A stretch of DNA of 39,342 nt, from NCBI GenBank assembly GCA_903831935.1, contig CAIKZP010000019.1, positions 1 to 39,342 on the forward strand, in the 5' to 3' direction. Shown piece after piece: positions 19,581 to 28,733 of the stretch; position 1 is the first letter of the stretch, and every line of letters starts with the position of its first letter. The position numbers and the translations under genes are program-made. The notes under the pieces are model-generated. The model worked only from the letters and a program-made list of their open reading frames with translations. It made no database searches and was not told the origin of the DNA. This DNA is from an uncultured Bacteroidota bacterium. GTDB lineage: Bacteria; Bacteroidota; Bacteroidia; Chitinophagales; Chitinophagaceae.

Positions 19581-22500
19581 ATGCTAAAAAGAATGTACAA
19601 ATTATTACTTGTTTGGGCTTTTGCAACATTGCTTATTTCAAGCCAATTGTTTGCTCAAACAGTTATTAAAGGAACGATTCGTTCTTCAGTAGATCAGATA
19701 CCATTAGAAGGAGTATCAATTGTAATTAAAGGAACAAAAATTGGAACCCAATCAAATGTATCCGGACAATTTTCAATTTCTGCAAAAAAAGGAGATGGGC
19801 TTGAAATTAGCTTTATTGGCTACTCATCTCAATCAATTGCAATTACAACAACAACTGCAACGCTTGACATTAAACTTACTCCATTAAAAAAGGAACTAGA
19901 TGAAGTAGTCGTTGTAGGTTATGGCACTCAAAAAAAAGCTAATATAACCGGTTCTGTATCTACTATAAAAATGGAGGATGTTCTAGGGAGTAGACCTGTT
20001 TCTTCAACTGGCTCATTATTACAAGGTGTCATTCCTGGTTTACAAGTTACAATTGGTTCAGGACAGCCTGGCGCATCAACTAGTTTTAATATACGTGGTG
20101 GAACAGATTTTGGAACTTCTGCTACCTCATCTATCAATACAGGGGGACCATTTATTTTATTAGACAATGTGCCATTTAATGGTGCATTGAATTTGATAGA
20201 CCCTAATGATATAGAATCAATAACAGTATTAAAAGATGCTGGTTCTGCAGCAATTTATGGTGCGCGCTCTGCATTTGGAGTTGTGCTTGTTACGACTAAA
20301 AAAGGTAACAAAAATCAAAAAACACAATTTACTTATAATAATAATTTGGTGTTTGCAAATCCAACTAATCTGCCTACTAAGGCAACACCTATTCAACAAG
20401 TACAATCCTGGATAGATGGTGGAATGACACCTGCATATGTAGGCAATCAAAATTTAACTACTTGGATGCAGTTGCTAAATACCTATCAATCAACTCCTGA
20501 TTTATATCCAAGTGGCAATACCGTTTCGGGTGGTGTTTACTATCAACTAGCACCAACTGATGCTATAAAAGCATTACTAGGCAATTCAGCATTTCAACAA
20601 ATGCACAATTTTGCTTTAAGCGGTGGTTCAGATAAAACAACGTATAGAATATCATTAGGAACAACAAATGAAGATGGCATTATGGTGCCTACTTCAAAAC
20701 AAGATAATTATAAGCGATACAATATTAAATCTCTTGTTTCATCTGATATTACTCCTTGGATGACTGCTCAATTAGATGCAGGATATTCTAGTTCAACTTC
20801 AACAACTCCTTTTAATACAGGAGCGTTTTCAGATGCAACTACTTCGCCATCGGTAATAGCTTTAGATTCTATTCCAACTGTGGTAGGATTGATGGCAACT
20901 TCTAAAAATTTAATAATGGCATCGGCTCCTAATATAGTTCGAAATGATATCGCTAGAATTACTGCTCGTACTATTTTAAAGCCTTTAAAAGGGTTAACAA
21001 TTACAGGGGAGTATACAATTGATAATGCAAGAAATTTATCAACCTCATACGATAAAAGGGCTGGAGGTTTTGTAAATCAATTTACTTATGTTGCTATGAC
21101 AATTGGTGCAGATAAATTTACAAAAGCCAATTCTTCAACTGATTATAAAGCCATTAATTTATTTGCTACTTATGTTAAATCAATAGGTAAACATAATTTC
21201 ACATTAACTGGTGGGTTTAACCAAGAGAGTAGTCATTATGAAATTGCTTCCGAAACATCTTCAGGGTCAATCAATGCAAATCTTCCATCTATTTCAGGTA
21301 CAACAGGTTTAATTCCTTTAACTGGATATGACAACTATTTAGAATATTCAACACGTGGTTTGTTTGGACGTTTGAATTATGATTATAAAAATAAATACCT
21401 ATTTCAGGTAAATGGTAGGAATGATGGATCTTCTAAATTTCCTGATGGGCACAGATGGGGCTTTTTCCCGTCTGTTTCAGCAGGATGGAGAATTACAGAA
21501 GAAGGCTTCATGAATTTTATTAAACCAGTTTTAAATGAATTGAAATTGAGAGGTTCATTAGGAACAGTTGGTAATCAAAATATTGGAGACTATCAGTTTT
21601 TTGGAGGTATGACTTCATATACTCCAAACTGGTTGTATGGAGGTACGCAAGTTGGAACGTTAAATACACCACCATTAGTTAGTAATAGCTTTACATGGGA
21701 AACTGTTGAAACAAAAGATTATGGAATTGATTTTGGATTCTTTAAAAATCGACTTACTGGTAGTTACGATTGGTACCAGAGAGACACTAAAGATATCTTA
21801 ACCTCTAATCCAACCCCATTACCAGCGTTATTAGGCACAGGTGCACCACTACAAAATGCTGGATCTCTAAGAACAACTGGATTTGAATTACAATTGAATT
21901 GGAGAGATAAAATAGGTCAGTTTAGTTATTCATTAGGAGCAAATCTTTATGATTATAAATCTGAAGTTACTAACGCAAATAATACGCAAAATGTAATTAC
22001 AAACGGAACACTTTATATTGGTAAAAAAATGGGAGAAATCTGGGGATACACAACAGATAGATTTTATAATACCAATGATTTTGCTTCTGGAACTTTAAAT
22101 GCAAGTTATCGAAACGGAACATTGAACCCAGGAATAGCCAAACAAAATGGTCAGGCCCCTAGCCCTGGAGATATTGTATATGTAGATTATGATAAAAATG
22201 GAATTATTACTAGTGGTGCAGGTACAATGGCAGACCATGGTGACCTACAAATTATTGGAAATAATTCATTGAGGTATCAATATGGATTTAATGGAAGCGT
22301 AGCTTATAAATTCATTGATTTGTCATTTGTAATTGCGGGTGTTGGAAAGCAAGACCAATGGAATAATAATACCTTTTCATTTCCAAACCAGTGGTTAATT
22401 TATGGAGGTCTTTATTCGCACCAAGTTAATTATTGGACTCCAACAAATACGGGATCTTTTTATGGCAGAATATATACAGATAATGTAAATACTCCTAACC

Positions 22501-22772
22501 AAGGATATAATCAAATTACACAAACTAAATTCTTGCAAAATGGAGCTTATGCTAGGGTGAAAAATATTACAGTGCGATATACTTTTCCTGCTGATTTGTT
22601 AAAAAAAGCAGCAATTAATAAAATGCAGTTTTATGTAAGCTTCGAGAATCCTTTTATGTTTCATCATATGCCAGATGGAATGTATCCTGATATGTCTACA
22701 ATGGGCTCAGGAGCCGGTTTAGGATATCCATTTATGCGTAAAACTTCCGTAGGATTAAGTATATCATTTTAA
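19581..22772 (+). CDS. SusC/RagA-family TonB-linked outer membrane transporter (SusC2)
   Basis: The 1063-residue product has a signal peptide ending SSQLFAQ, a CarboxypepD-regulatory-like domain (VIKGTIRSSVDQIPLEGVSI to about residue 108), and the canonical TonB-box segment LDEVVVVGYGTQKK. The plug contains LLQGVIPGLQVTIGSGQPG, FILLDNVPFNGAL, DIESITVLKDAGSAAIYGAR and FGVVLVTTKKG. The barrel ends with SVGLSISF. The first start (19581) gives MLKRMYKLLL; Met5 at 19593 is an alternative. It shares the susC fold with SusC1, but its TonB box and loop regions clearly differ, so it is not a recent duplicate. Its susD follows after 31 nt. Confidence 0.95.
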   Translation: MLKRMYKLLLVWAFATLLISSQLFAQTVIKGTIRSSVDQIPLEGVSIVIKGTKIGTQSNVSGQFSISAKKGDGLEISFIGYSSQSIAITTTTATLDIKLTPLKKELDEVVVVGYGTQKKANITGSVSTIKMEDVLGSRPVSSTGSLLQGVIPGLQVTIGSGQPGASTSFNIRGGTDFGTSATSSINTGGPFILLDNVPFNGALNLIDPNDIESITVLKDAGSAAIYGARSAFGVVLVTTKKGNKNQKTQFTYNNNLVFANPTNLPTKATPIQQVQSWIDGGMTPAYVGNQNLTTWMQLLNTYQSTPDLYPSGNTVSGGVYYQLAPTDAIKALLGNSAFQQMHNFALSGGSDKTTYRISLGTTNEDGIMVPTSKQDNYKRYNIKSLVSSDITPWMTAQLDAGYSSSTSTTPFNTGAFSDATTSPSVIALDSIPTVVGLMATSKNLIMASAPNIVRNDIARITARTILKPLKGLTITGEYTIDNARNLSTSYDKRAGGFVNQFTYVAMTIGADKFTKANSSTDYKAINLFATYVKSIGKHNFTLTGGFNQESSHYEIASETSSGSINANLPSISGTTGLIPLTGYDNYLEYSTRGLFGRLNYDYKNKYLFQVNGRNDGSSKFPDGHRWGFFPSVSAGWRITEEGFMNFIKPVLNELKLRGSLGTVGNQNIGDYQFFGGMTSYTPNWLYGGTQVGTLNTPPLVSNSFTWETVETKDYGIDFGFFKNRLTGSYDWYQRDTKDILTSNPTPLPALLGTGAPLQNAGSLRTTGFELQLNWRDKIGQFSYSLGANLYDYKSEVTNANNTQNVITNGTLYIGKKMGEIWGYTTDRFYNTNDFASGTLNASYRNGTLNPGIAKQNGQAPSPGDIVYVDYDKNGIITSGAGTMADHGDLQIIGNNSLRYQYGFNGSVAYKFIDLSFVIAGVGKQDQWNNNTFSFPNQWLIYGGLYSHQVNYWTPTNTGSFYGRIYTDNVNTPNQGYNQITQTKFLQNGAYARVKNITVRYTFPADLLKKAAINKMQFYVSFENPFMFHHMPDGMYPDMSTMGSGAGLGYPFMRKTSVGLSISF

Positions 22773-22803
22773 TATTATTTAATCTTATTATAAAAAAAAT
22801 ATC

Positions 22804-24720
22804 ATGAAAAAATTTATCATAACATTATTTATTCTTTCTGCAATTATTGTTGGTTGCAATAAAGATTTTTTAAACAAAATACCGTTGAATCAGTTAACTA
22901 CAGAAACTGCTTTTGTAACCTATGCAAATTTTCAAACTTATACTTGGAGTTTGTACGATTATTTAGCAGGATTTGGTAATTCAGGGGCAACTATGCCGCC
23001 GGCATTTAATAGCCAAGAAAACTCAAATTCCGATAATATAAGTAACGGAACACAGTCTTCATATATTAACCAATCGAAACTTCCAACCACTTCAGCTGGC
23101 AACGCTACTAGTTCATTGCAGATTTCTACATGGGATTTTTCTTATGTAAGAAAAGTAGATATCATGCTAGATAATATTGATAAATCTTCAATGGTTCAAG
23201 CAGATAAAGATCATTGGCGTAGTGTAGGCTATTTCTTTAGAGCCTTACGTTACTATGATTTAATTGCTGCATTTGGAGATGTGCCTTGGATTGAACATTC
23301 TCTATCTGATACCTCTGCTGGAATTTTATATGGCAATAGAACTGCAAGAGATACCGTTGCAATGAATATGCTCAACAATTTAATTTGGGCGGAAAGCCAT
23401 ATCAAGGCAACAGGTGATGGTGCGAATACTATTAATGTAAATGTTGTTCGTGCATTATTATCTCGTTTTGGATTATTTGAAGGTACTTGGAGAAAGAACC
23501 ATAATTTAAGTAATGCAAATACTTATTTAACTGCTTGTGCAACGTATTCTCAAAAATTATTAACAAGCTTTCCAAGCGTAATGAGTAGCTACGATGATGT
23601 AAATAATTCCGAAGATTTATCTGGTAAAGCCGGTATAATTTTATTCAAGCAGTACATTACTACTATTTATAATAATCCAATGCTTACCCGTTATACAGCA
23701 AGTACTTCATGGAATTGCGACGTTCCTAAAAGTGCAGTTGAAAGTTTCTTGTGTACGGATGGTCGTCCTATTTCAACTAGTACTGTTTATCAAGGCGATG
23801 ACTCAATGTATGCATCATTTAAAAATAGAGACAGGCGCTTATATTTTACTGTAACACCTCCGTATAGTGTTAAATTTATAAATAAAAGCATTACAGCTCA
23901 AGCATCAAATTCAGACAATCTTTGGGCATTCGATGCATTTCCGCAACATGGTGCATTTGTTAGATTAATGAATGATAGTATTCCTGGTAATATCAATAAA
24001 AGATTGCCATTCCTTGCGCAAACACAAGATATGAAATCAGGAAATGTGATACCTAATATTCCGCATTTCACTTCTTACACTGCTGCATTAAGTAATTTGC
24101 CAACTGATGCAATTGCAATTAGCCAAGCAGTGAGTAAATTAGGATATTATTATTGGAAATATTTTAATAGGTTGCCAATGGATGGCGCAAGTAACTATGG
24201 TGGAACGCAAGATTGTCCATTATTTAGAATAGAAGAAGTTATGTTGAATTATGCAGAAGCACAATTTGAATTAGGTGCATTTAACCAATCTATAGCCGAT
24301 GTAACAATCAATAAATTAAGGCCAAGAGCAAACGTTGCAAATATGGTGGTATCTGCAATCACTGCAAATTTCGATTTTAAAAGAGACCCAACTGTAGATC
24401 CTGTTTTATGGGAAATTAGAAGGGAGCGTAGAATTGAATTGTTTGGCGATGGCTTTAGATTCAATGATATTAAAAGATGGAAGAAAGGGGCTTACCTAAA
24501 TGATTATCAACTAGGTGTAAAAATCAACAAAGCGGATTATCCAATTTATACTGTATTCAACATTACAAATGTAAATATTTTAATTGATGGCGGTACAGCT
24601 GTTGGGTATGTAAAAAACTCTCCAGTGCCTTTAGGATGGCTAGATAAATATTATTTAGAGCCTGTGCCTTTACAAGAGATTGCAATTAATCCTAGATTAT
24701 CTCAAAATCCTGGTTGGTAA
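22804..24720 (+). CDS. SusD/RagB-family glycan-binding lipoprotein (SusD2)
   Basis: The 638-residue lipoprotein has Cys18 (SAIIVGCNKDFLNKIPL). SusD landmarks include RSVGYFFRALRYYDLIAAFGD, the C-terminal block REERRIELFGDGFRFNDIKRW-type sequence (here IRRERRIELFGDGFRFNDIK), and a terminal RLSQNPGW. It is longer than SusD1 by about 125 residues, so the two lids are likely tuned to different glycans. It is the last gene of the locus, and a perfect inverted repeat starts 9 nt after its stop. Confidence 0.93.
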   Translation: MKKFIITLFILSAIIVGCNKDFLNKIPLNQLTTETAFVTYANFQTYTWSLYDYLAGFGNSGATMPPAFNSQENSNSDNISNGTQSSYINQSKLPTTSAGNATSSLQISTWDFSYVRKVDIMLDNIDKSSMVQADKDHWRSVGYFFRALRYYDLIAAFGDVPWIEHSLSDTSAGILYGNRTARDTVAMNMLNNLIWAESHIKATGDGANTINVNVVRALLSRFGLFEGTWRKNHNLSNANTYLTACATYSQKLLTSFPSVMSSYDDVNNSEDLSGKAGIILFKQYITTIYNNPMLTRYTASTSWNCDVPKSAVESFLCTDGRPISTSTVYQGDDSMYASFKNRDRRLYFTVTPPYSVKFINKSITAQASNSDNLWAFDAFPQHGAFVRLMNDSIPGNINKRLPFLAQTQDMKSGNVIPNIPHFTSYTAALSNLPTDAIAISQAVSKLGYYYWKYFNRLPMDGASNYGGTQDCPLFRIEEVMLNYAEAQFELGAFNQSIADVTINKLRPRANVANMVVSAITANFDFKRDPTVDPVLWEIRRERRIELFGDGFRFNDIKRWKKGAYLNDYQLGVKINKADYPIYTVFNITNVNILIDGGTAVGYVKNSPVPLGWLDKYYLEPVPLQEIAINPRLSQNPGW

Positions 24721-24728
24721 AAAATATT

Positions 24729-24779
24729 AATAGAAATAAAAAACGCGGATTATTTTAATCCGCGTTTTTTATTTCTATT
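24729..24779. terminator. Bidirectional terminator, perfect 24-bp inverted repeat
   Basis: The arms at 24729-24752 and 24756-24779 are perfectly complementary with a 3-nt loop. The GC-rich core is CGCGGATTA, flanked by A and T runs that give U tracts in both directions. It lies between the converging susD2 and SGNH genes, so it can stop both transcripts. Confidence 0.9.
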
Positions 24780-24812
24780 ATTCATGTATAAAATTTTCAA
24801 TACTTTCTTCTT

Positions 24813-25472
24813 CTATTTCTTTAAATAAGGCGCTATAATCGGCTGCCAAATTTCGTATCCTTTTTTATTCATGTGCAAGTTGTCTGATAAGAATATATCC
24901 GACATTATTTTTCCATCACTATTAAACATGCTTTGATAGATATCTACAAAATATGTTTTACGATGTTTTTTTGCAAATTGTTTAATCATCCCATTGGCTT
25001 CAACAATTACAGGCCAGAATTTTTCTCTGCTAGGGCTTGGTTTCAATGAAACAAATACAATAGATACTTTGGGTAATTTTGTTCTTATTAAAGTATGTAA
25101 TGTTTTAAAGCGTTCTAGAACCGTTTCTGCAGAAGCATTTGCCGCAACATCATTCTCTCCACAATAAATAACAATTTGCTTGGGGTTGTATTTAAAAATC
25201 ACTTCTTCTGCAAAATGTATTACATCTGGAAGTGATGATCCGCCAAACGCCCTATTTAATATTGTATAACCTGGAAAATAGTTTTTTACATCAACCCATT
25301 TGGTAAAAGAAGAACTCCCAATAAATAAAATAGGGTTAGTAGGAGGTGGTGTTATTGAATCTAATTTTTTAAAATAGTTCACCTCTTTTAAAAAAGGCTG
25401 AGCAAAGGAATTAGTAGCAAAATTGAAAATGAATACGAAAGCAAGGACTGTTTTTACAATTTGTTTGTTCAT
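24813..25472 (-). CDS. Secreted SGNH/GDSL-family hydrolase
   Basis: The 219-residue product has a signal peptide ending NSFAQ. The SGNH blocks are present: FIGSSSF with Ser54 as likely nucleophile (GSS in place of GDS), the block II Gly in NRAFGGSS, GEND with Asn107, and D197-x-x-H200 in SDNLHMNKKG. This places it among small exported esterases (acetylxylan esterase or platelet-activating-factor acetylhydrolase-like). It probably removes acyl groups from glycans, inferred from the setting. It stands alone on the minus strand, converging on the PUL terminator. Confidence 0.85.
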   Translation of the reverse strand: MNKQIVKTVLAFVFIFNFATNSFAQPFLKEVNYFKKLDSITPPPTNPILFIGSSSFTKWVDVKNYFPGYTILNRAFGGSSLPDVIHFAEEVIFKYNPKQIVIYCGENDVAANASAETVLERFKTLHTLIRTKLPKVSIVFVSLKPSPSREKFWPVIVEANGMIKQFAKKHRKTYFVDIYQSMFNSDGKIMSDIFLSDNLHMNKKGYEIWQPIIAPYLKK

Positions 25473-25651
25473 GGTTAGCGTTCTTTGATTGAAAGTAGTA
25501 AAATATCATTCCATTATTGGTTCAGGGAGGTATTGAATATATTTATCCACATTTTTTTTCTATTTCAGACCAAGAAATGTGAATAAACTAGAATCGTGTA
25601 AATATTTCGTCATTGCAAGGGTGTAAATAGATGCTATTCTGATAAATCTTA

Positions 25652-25681
25652 TTTGATATTAGAATAATTAATATAACTTTA
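25652..25681 (+). promoter_or_regulatory. Possible Bacteroidota-type promoter of the cysteine peptidase gene
   Basis: TTTG at 25652-25655 and TAACTTTA at 25674-25681 are separated by 18 bp. This is close to the Bacteroidetes sigma factor pattern TTTG-N19-21-TAnnTTTG. It lies 28 bp before the ATG. Confidence 0.3.
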
Positions 25682-25709
25682 TGCTATCCCTAATTTAAAA
25701 AACTTGATA

Positions 25710-26927
25710 ATGAAACCCTTAATCATTAGAAAGATAGGCATCATAATGATGTCCTCAATCCTCTTGTACAGTTGTACAAAATCAGTTGATCTAGTAGATC
25801 AACCAACACCAACACCAGATCCAACACCAGTTTCCGAGAGTAGTAATCCATCAGACCAGTATTCATTTGGTTTGTTAGCCATGGACCAATCTCAGTGGGC
25901 TAGTGTTCCAGTGTTTTCAGAGAGTTTTATGGCCAGTAGAACTACTACTTATGGTCAAACAAACGCTTCATTACCAACCAATTACTTATTGGCAACACCC
26001 ACAGTAAGAGATCAAGGCCAAATTGGTTCTTGTACTGGATTTTGTGGTGCAGAAACCAATGAAATCTTAGCTTATTACAAGGCCAATCCCTTAGCAGGTA
26101 GTTTTGGTTCTGGATTAACAGTAGGTACTGGTTTAAGTGCTGCATCTACTACATCTCATGTAGTTAATAGTAGTTTGTTCGGAACCTCAAGTGCTTTAAG
26201 TCCGTTGTTTATTTACTATGTAGAAAGAGTAGTGATAAACAAGCAGGCAATAACTGCAGATGGTGGTGCTTATATGGTTAATATTCCGCAGGCATTACAA
26301 GGCTTGTCTAATAATACCGGTACTGGAACCGCTTTAACTGCAACTGTTTCAGGTAAGTCTTATACTTTTTCTGGTGATTCTTACGAGAACTTGTATCCTT
26401 ATCCTACAAATGGATTAAATACCTCAGCACAATACAAAACTGCTCCTTCAGCTGCTGCTATTACGAATGCTGCGAATTTTAAATTAAGTGTTCAGAATGG
26501 AACTACAGGTAGTACAGGAACAACTAATAGTGGCTATTATGTTATTAATTCTACTAACCGTGTGAATGATGTGAAAGTTGCTGTATCCTTAAAAAAACCA
26601 GTAATGATGGGCTTTAATGTCTATGACAATACTAGTTATAAATATTTTGAAGGATTAGGTGTTTTAGGATATGCTCCTACAAACTATACCTATAACCCAC
26701 TTACCACAGCTGGTGCGCTTGTACCAGGTTTAAAAATGTTGGGCGGTCATGCAGTTCCTATTGTAGGCTACATTGACGATGCAACACAACCAGGTGGTGG
26801 TGTTTTTATTTGCCAGAATTCTTGGAGTACAAACTGGGGCTTTAGAGGCTATTTCTATATGCCGTATTCAGTTTTACAAAGTACTCAAATTGTTCCTGCA
26901 GGTAACTTATATGTAGCTACCATATAG
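25710..26927 (+). CDS. Papain-family (C1) cysteine peptidase-like lipoprotein
   Basis: The 405-residue product starts at ATG 25710; the in-frame TTG two codons earlier is less likely. Its lipoprotein signal has Cys22 (SSILLYSCTKSVD), followed by a Pro/Thr linker (PTPTPDPTP). The papain catalytic residues are visible: Cys108 in VRDQGQIGSCTGFCGAE (with the oxyanion Gln just before), His347 in GGHAVPIVGYIDD, and Asn370 in CQNSWSTNWGFRGYFYMPY. The Cys-His distance of 239 residues is about 100 more than in papain, because of a Ser/Thr/Gly/Ala-rich insertion around residues 145-290. It is a surface or periplasmic peptidase with no obvious partner gene. It is divergent from the SGNH gene and followed by a long gap. 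Confidence 0.85.
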   Translation: MKPLIIRKIGIIMMSSILLYSCTKSVDLVDQPTPTPDPTPVSESSNPSDQYSFGLLAMDQSQWASVPVFSESFMASRTTTYGQTNASLPTNYLLATPTVRDQGQIGSCTGFCGAETNEILAYYKANPLAGSFGSGLTVGTGLSAASTTSHVVNSSLFGTSSALSPLFIYYVERVVINKQAITADGGAYMVNIPQALQGLSNNTGTGTALTATVSGKSYTFSGDSYENLYPYPTNGLNTSAQYKTAPSAAAITNAANFKLSVQNGTTGSTGTTNSGYYVINSTNRVNDVKVAVSLKKPVMMGFNVYDNTSYKYFEGLGVLGYAPTNYTYNPLTTAGALVPGLKMLGGHAVPIVGYIDDATQPGGGVFICQNSWSTNWGFRGYFYMPYSVLQSTQIVPAGNLYVATI

Positions 26928-27372
26928 TATTGTAACTGTTTTCTGTTCGTCTGTCCGTTGGCTTAACCCGCCAAAAGGGTTTGTGTGATTGAATTGGCTG
27001 AAACCAAATTTGATCTTTAATCTCGTGCAATTTTGTGCAAACTGTTTTTTCCAACTAGGCTTACTCCCTTTAATAAGTAAGTTGGTTTCTGGCAGTTCAA
27101 ACAACAAGCTCATCCCTTTTTGAGTTGTTGTTTTTAAAATTGCAGTTGTTGAAGGGTTCAATTTCTCGGTTTCTAATGAGATATAAAAGTGAAGATTAAT
27201 CTACTAGTAGAAAATACCAACTAGTTTGTATTTTTAATAAAATGGCAAATATTTTTTCAATAGCCTCACCAATTTGGTGGGGCTATTGTCATTTAAGCCT
27301 GAAATCCTTTCATAATCAACTTGTTTTAATTAACTTAACGCATTTAAAAATTGCTTGAATCAACCATAAACT
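26928..27372. other. 445-nt gap, possible decayed or repeated element
   Basis: No gene is convincing here. Bases 26935-27170 look more GC-rich and coding-like than other gaps in the window. On the minus strand they encode an 84-residue frame (27161-26907) with no signal peptide; part of it reads KFGFSQFNHTNPFGGLSQRT, a wording I associate with short hypothetical proteins scattered in Bacteroidota genomes. Its 3' end overlaps the peptidase gene by 21 nt. The gap also holds the hairpin at 27099, the palindrome CTACTAGTAG (27201-27210), and a 12-bp hairpin (27259-27287) without a T run. Confidence 0.4.
27099..27135 (+). terminator. Possible hairpin terminator
   Basis: AAACAACAAGCTC pairs with GAGTTGTTGTTT (one bulged base) around a 10-nt loop, and T residues follow. 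It could end the peptidase transcript, although it is about 170 nt after its stop. Confidence 0.4.
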
Positions 27373-28728
27373 ATGAATCGTAAAGAATTTGTAAAAACAA
27401 CAGGCCTTGTAGCTGCTGCATTGGCTGTAAATAAAGGATCTGATTTATTTGCCAGGAATAGTGCTCAGAAAGTAAAATTAGGCATCATAGGGGTGGGTCA
27501 AAGAGGTAGGGGGCATCTTGCAAACCTATTAAAGCGTGCCGATGTTGAGATTGTGGCTATTTGCGATGTGGATGCGCGTTGCATGAACGTGGCCAAAGAA
27601 TTATTTACAACTGCAAAAAAGCCTTTACCCAAAGAATATTTAGGCGATGATAATATTTGGCAACAAATGCTTCAGCAACAATCCTTAGACGGGGTAATCA
27701 TTGCAACCCCTTGGGAATGGCACAAACCAATGATTATTGGGTCTTTAGATGCTGGTATAAAATATGTAGGATCAGAAGTAATTATAGGCATTAGTTTAGA
27801 AGACCATTGGGAAGTTGTAAGAGCTGCAGAAAAACACAAGGCCCATGTAATGATGCTTGAGAATGTATGTTACAGAAGAGATGTAATGGCCGTTTTAAAT
27901 ATGGTTCGCCAAGGTTTATTTGGAGAGATTATTCATTTACAAGGTGGCTATCAACACGATTTACGAGATGTGAAGTTTAACGATGGAAATCATGTGCATG
28001 GATTTGGTGTGGAGTATGGCCCCAAAGCTAGGTCAGAAGCACGTTGGAGAACCGAGCATGCAATTCATAGAAATGGAGATTTATATCCAACGCATGGTAT
28101 AGGACCTTTGGCTAATTATATAAATATTAATCGAGGCAATCGTTTTCATTCGCTTTGTTCATTTTCTACAAAATCTAGAGGATTACACGATTATATTGTA
28201 AAAAAAGGAGGAGCAGATCATCCAAACGCCAAACTGAATTTTAAATTAGGAGATATTGTTACCACGTCTATTAACTGCGTGAATGGAGAAACGATATTAT
28301 TACAACACGATACCAATTTACCTCGACCATATTCATTAGGATTTCGAGTACAAGGTACAGAAGGCTTATGGATGGATGTAAACAGCAGTATTTATATAGA
28401 AGACAAATCTGCAAAGCCACATGCTTGGGACGATGCAACGCAATGGTTAGATAAATACGATCATCCTTTATGGAAAAGATGGTCTAAAGAATCTGCCGAT
28501 GCGGGGCATGGTGGGATGGATTTTTTTGTGTTACAAGCTTTTGTTGAATCCATCAAACAACAATTGCCAACACCACTAGATGTATATGATGCAGCTACTT
28601 GGAGTTCCATAACTCCATTAAGCGAACAGTCAATTACTTTAGGAAATCAAACAGTTGAATTTCCTGATTTTACAGGTGGTCAATGGATGTATCGGAAACC
28701 AGTTTTTTCATTTGGAGATGCTTATTAA
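27373..28728 (+). CDS. GH109 alpha-N-acetylgalactosaminidase-like oxidoreductase-fold enzyme
   Basis: The 451-residue product has a twin-arginine-like N-terminus (MNRKEFVKTTGLVAAALAV, with one Arg replaced). A Rossmann NAD site follows, with LGIIGVGQRGRGHL (Gly40, Gly42, Gly45) and an acidic CDVD. It matches the GH109 type closely through LENVCYRRDVMAVLNMVRQG, QGGYQHDLRDVKFNDG, NGDLYPTHGIGP and DHPLWKRWS. Tyr237, His240 and Tyr319 keep the spacing of the residues I recall as catalytic in the Elizabethkingia enzyme (Tyr225, His228, Tyr307). GH109 enzymes cleave terminal alpha-GalNAc by an NAD-dependent oxidation-elimination route. The next gene starts 5 nt downstream. Other Gfo/Idh/MocA sugar dehydrogenases are the alternative. 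Confidence 0.85.
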   Translation: MNRKEFVKTTGLVAAALAVNKGSDLFARNSAQKVKLGIIGVGQRGRGHLANLLKRADVEIVAICDVDARCMNVAKELFTTAKKPLPKEYLGDDNIWQQMLQQQSLDGVIIATPWEWHKPMIIGSLDAGIKYVGSEVIIGISLEDHWEVVRAAEKHKAHVMMLENVCYRRDVMAVLNMVRQGLFGEIIHLQGGYQHDLRDVKFNDGNHVHGFGVEYGPKARSEARWRTEHAIHRNGDLYPTHGIGPLANYININRGNRFHSLCSFSTKSRGLHDYIVKKGGADHPNAKLNFKLGDIVTTSINCVNGETILLQHDTNLPRPYSLGFRVQGTEGLWMDVNSSIYIEDKSAKPHAWDDATQWLDKYDHPLWKRWSKESADAGHGGMDFFVLQAFVESIKQQLPTPLDVYDAATWSSITPLSEQSITLGNQTVEFPDFTGGQWMYRKPVFSFGDAY

Positions 28729-28733
28729 ATTAC

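Noticed and set aside
26907..27161. 84-residue minus-strand frame as a gene
   Set aside because: It overlaps the peptidase stop, has no recognised domain or signal, and may be part of a repeat; recorded as a finding instead.
27259..27287. 12-bp hairpin before GH109 as a terminator
   Set aside because: The stem is good (one wobble), but no T run follows on either strand.
28683..28733. Longer N-terminus of the propeller lipoprotein overlapping GH109
   Set aside because: It would overlap GH109 by 46 nt and bury the lipoprotein signal; ATG 28734 fits better.
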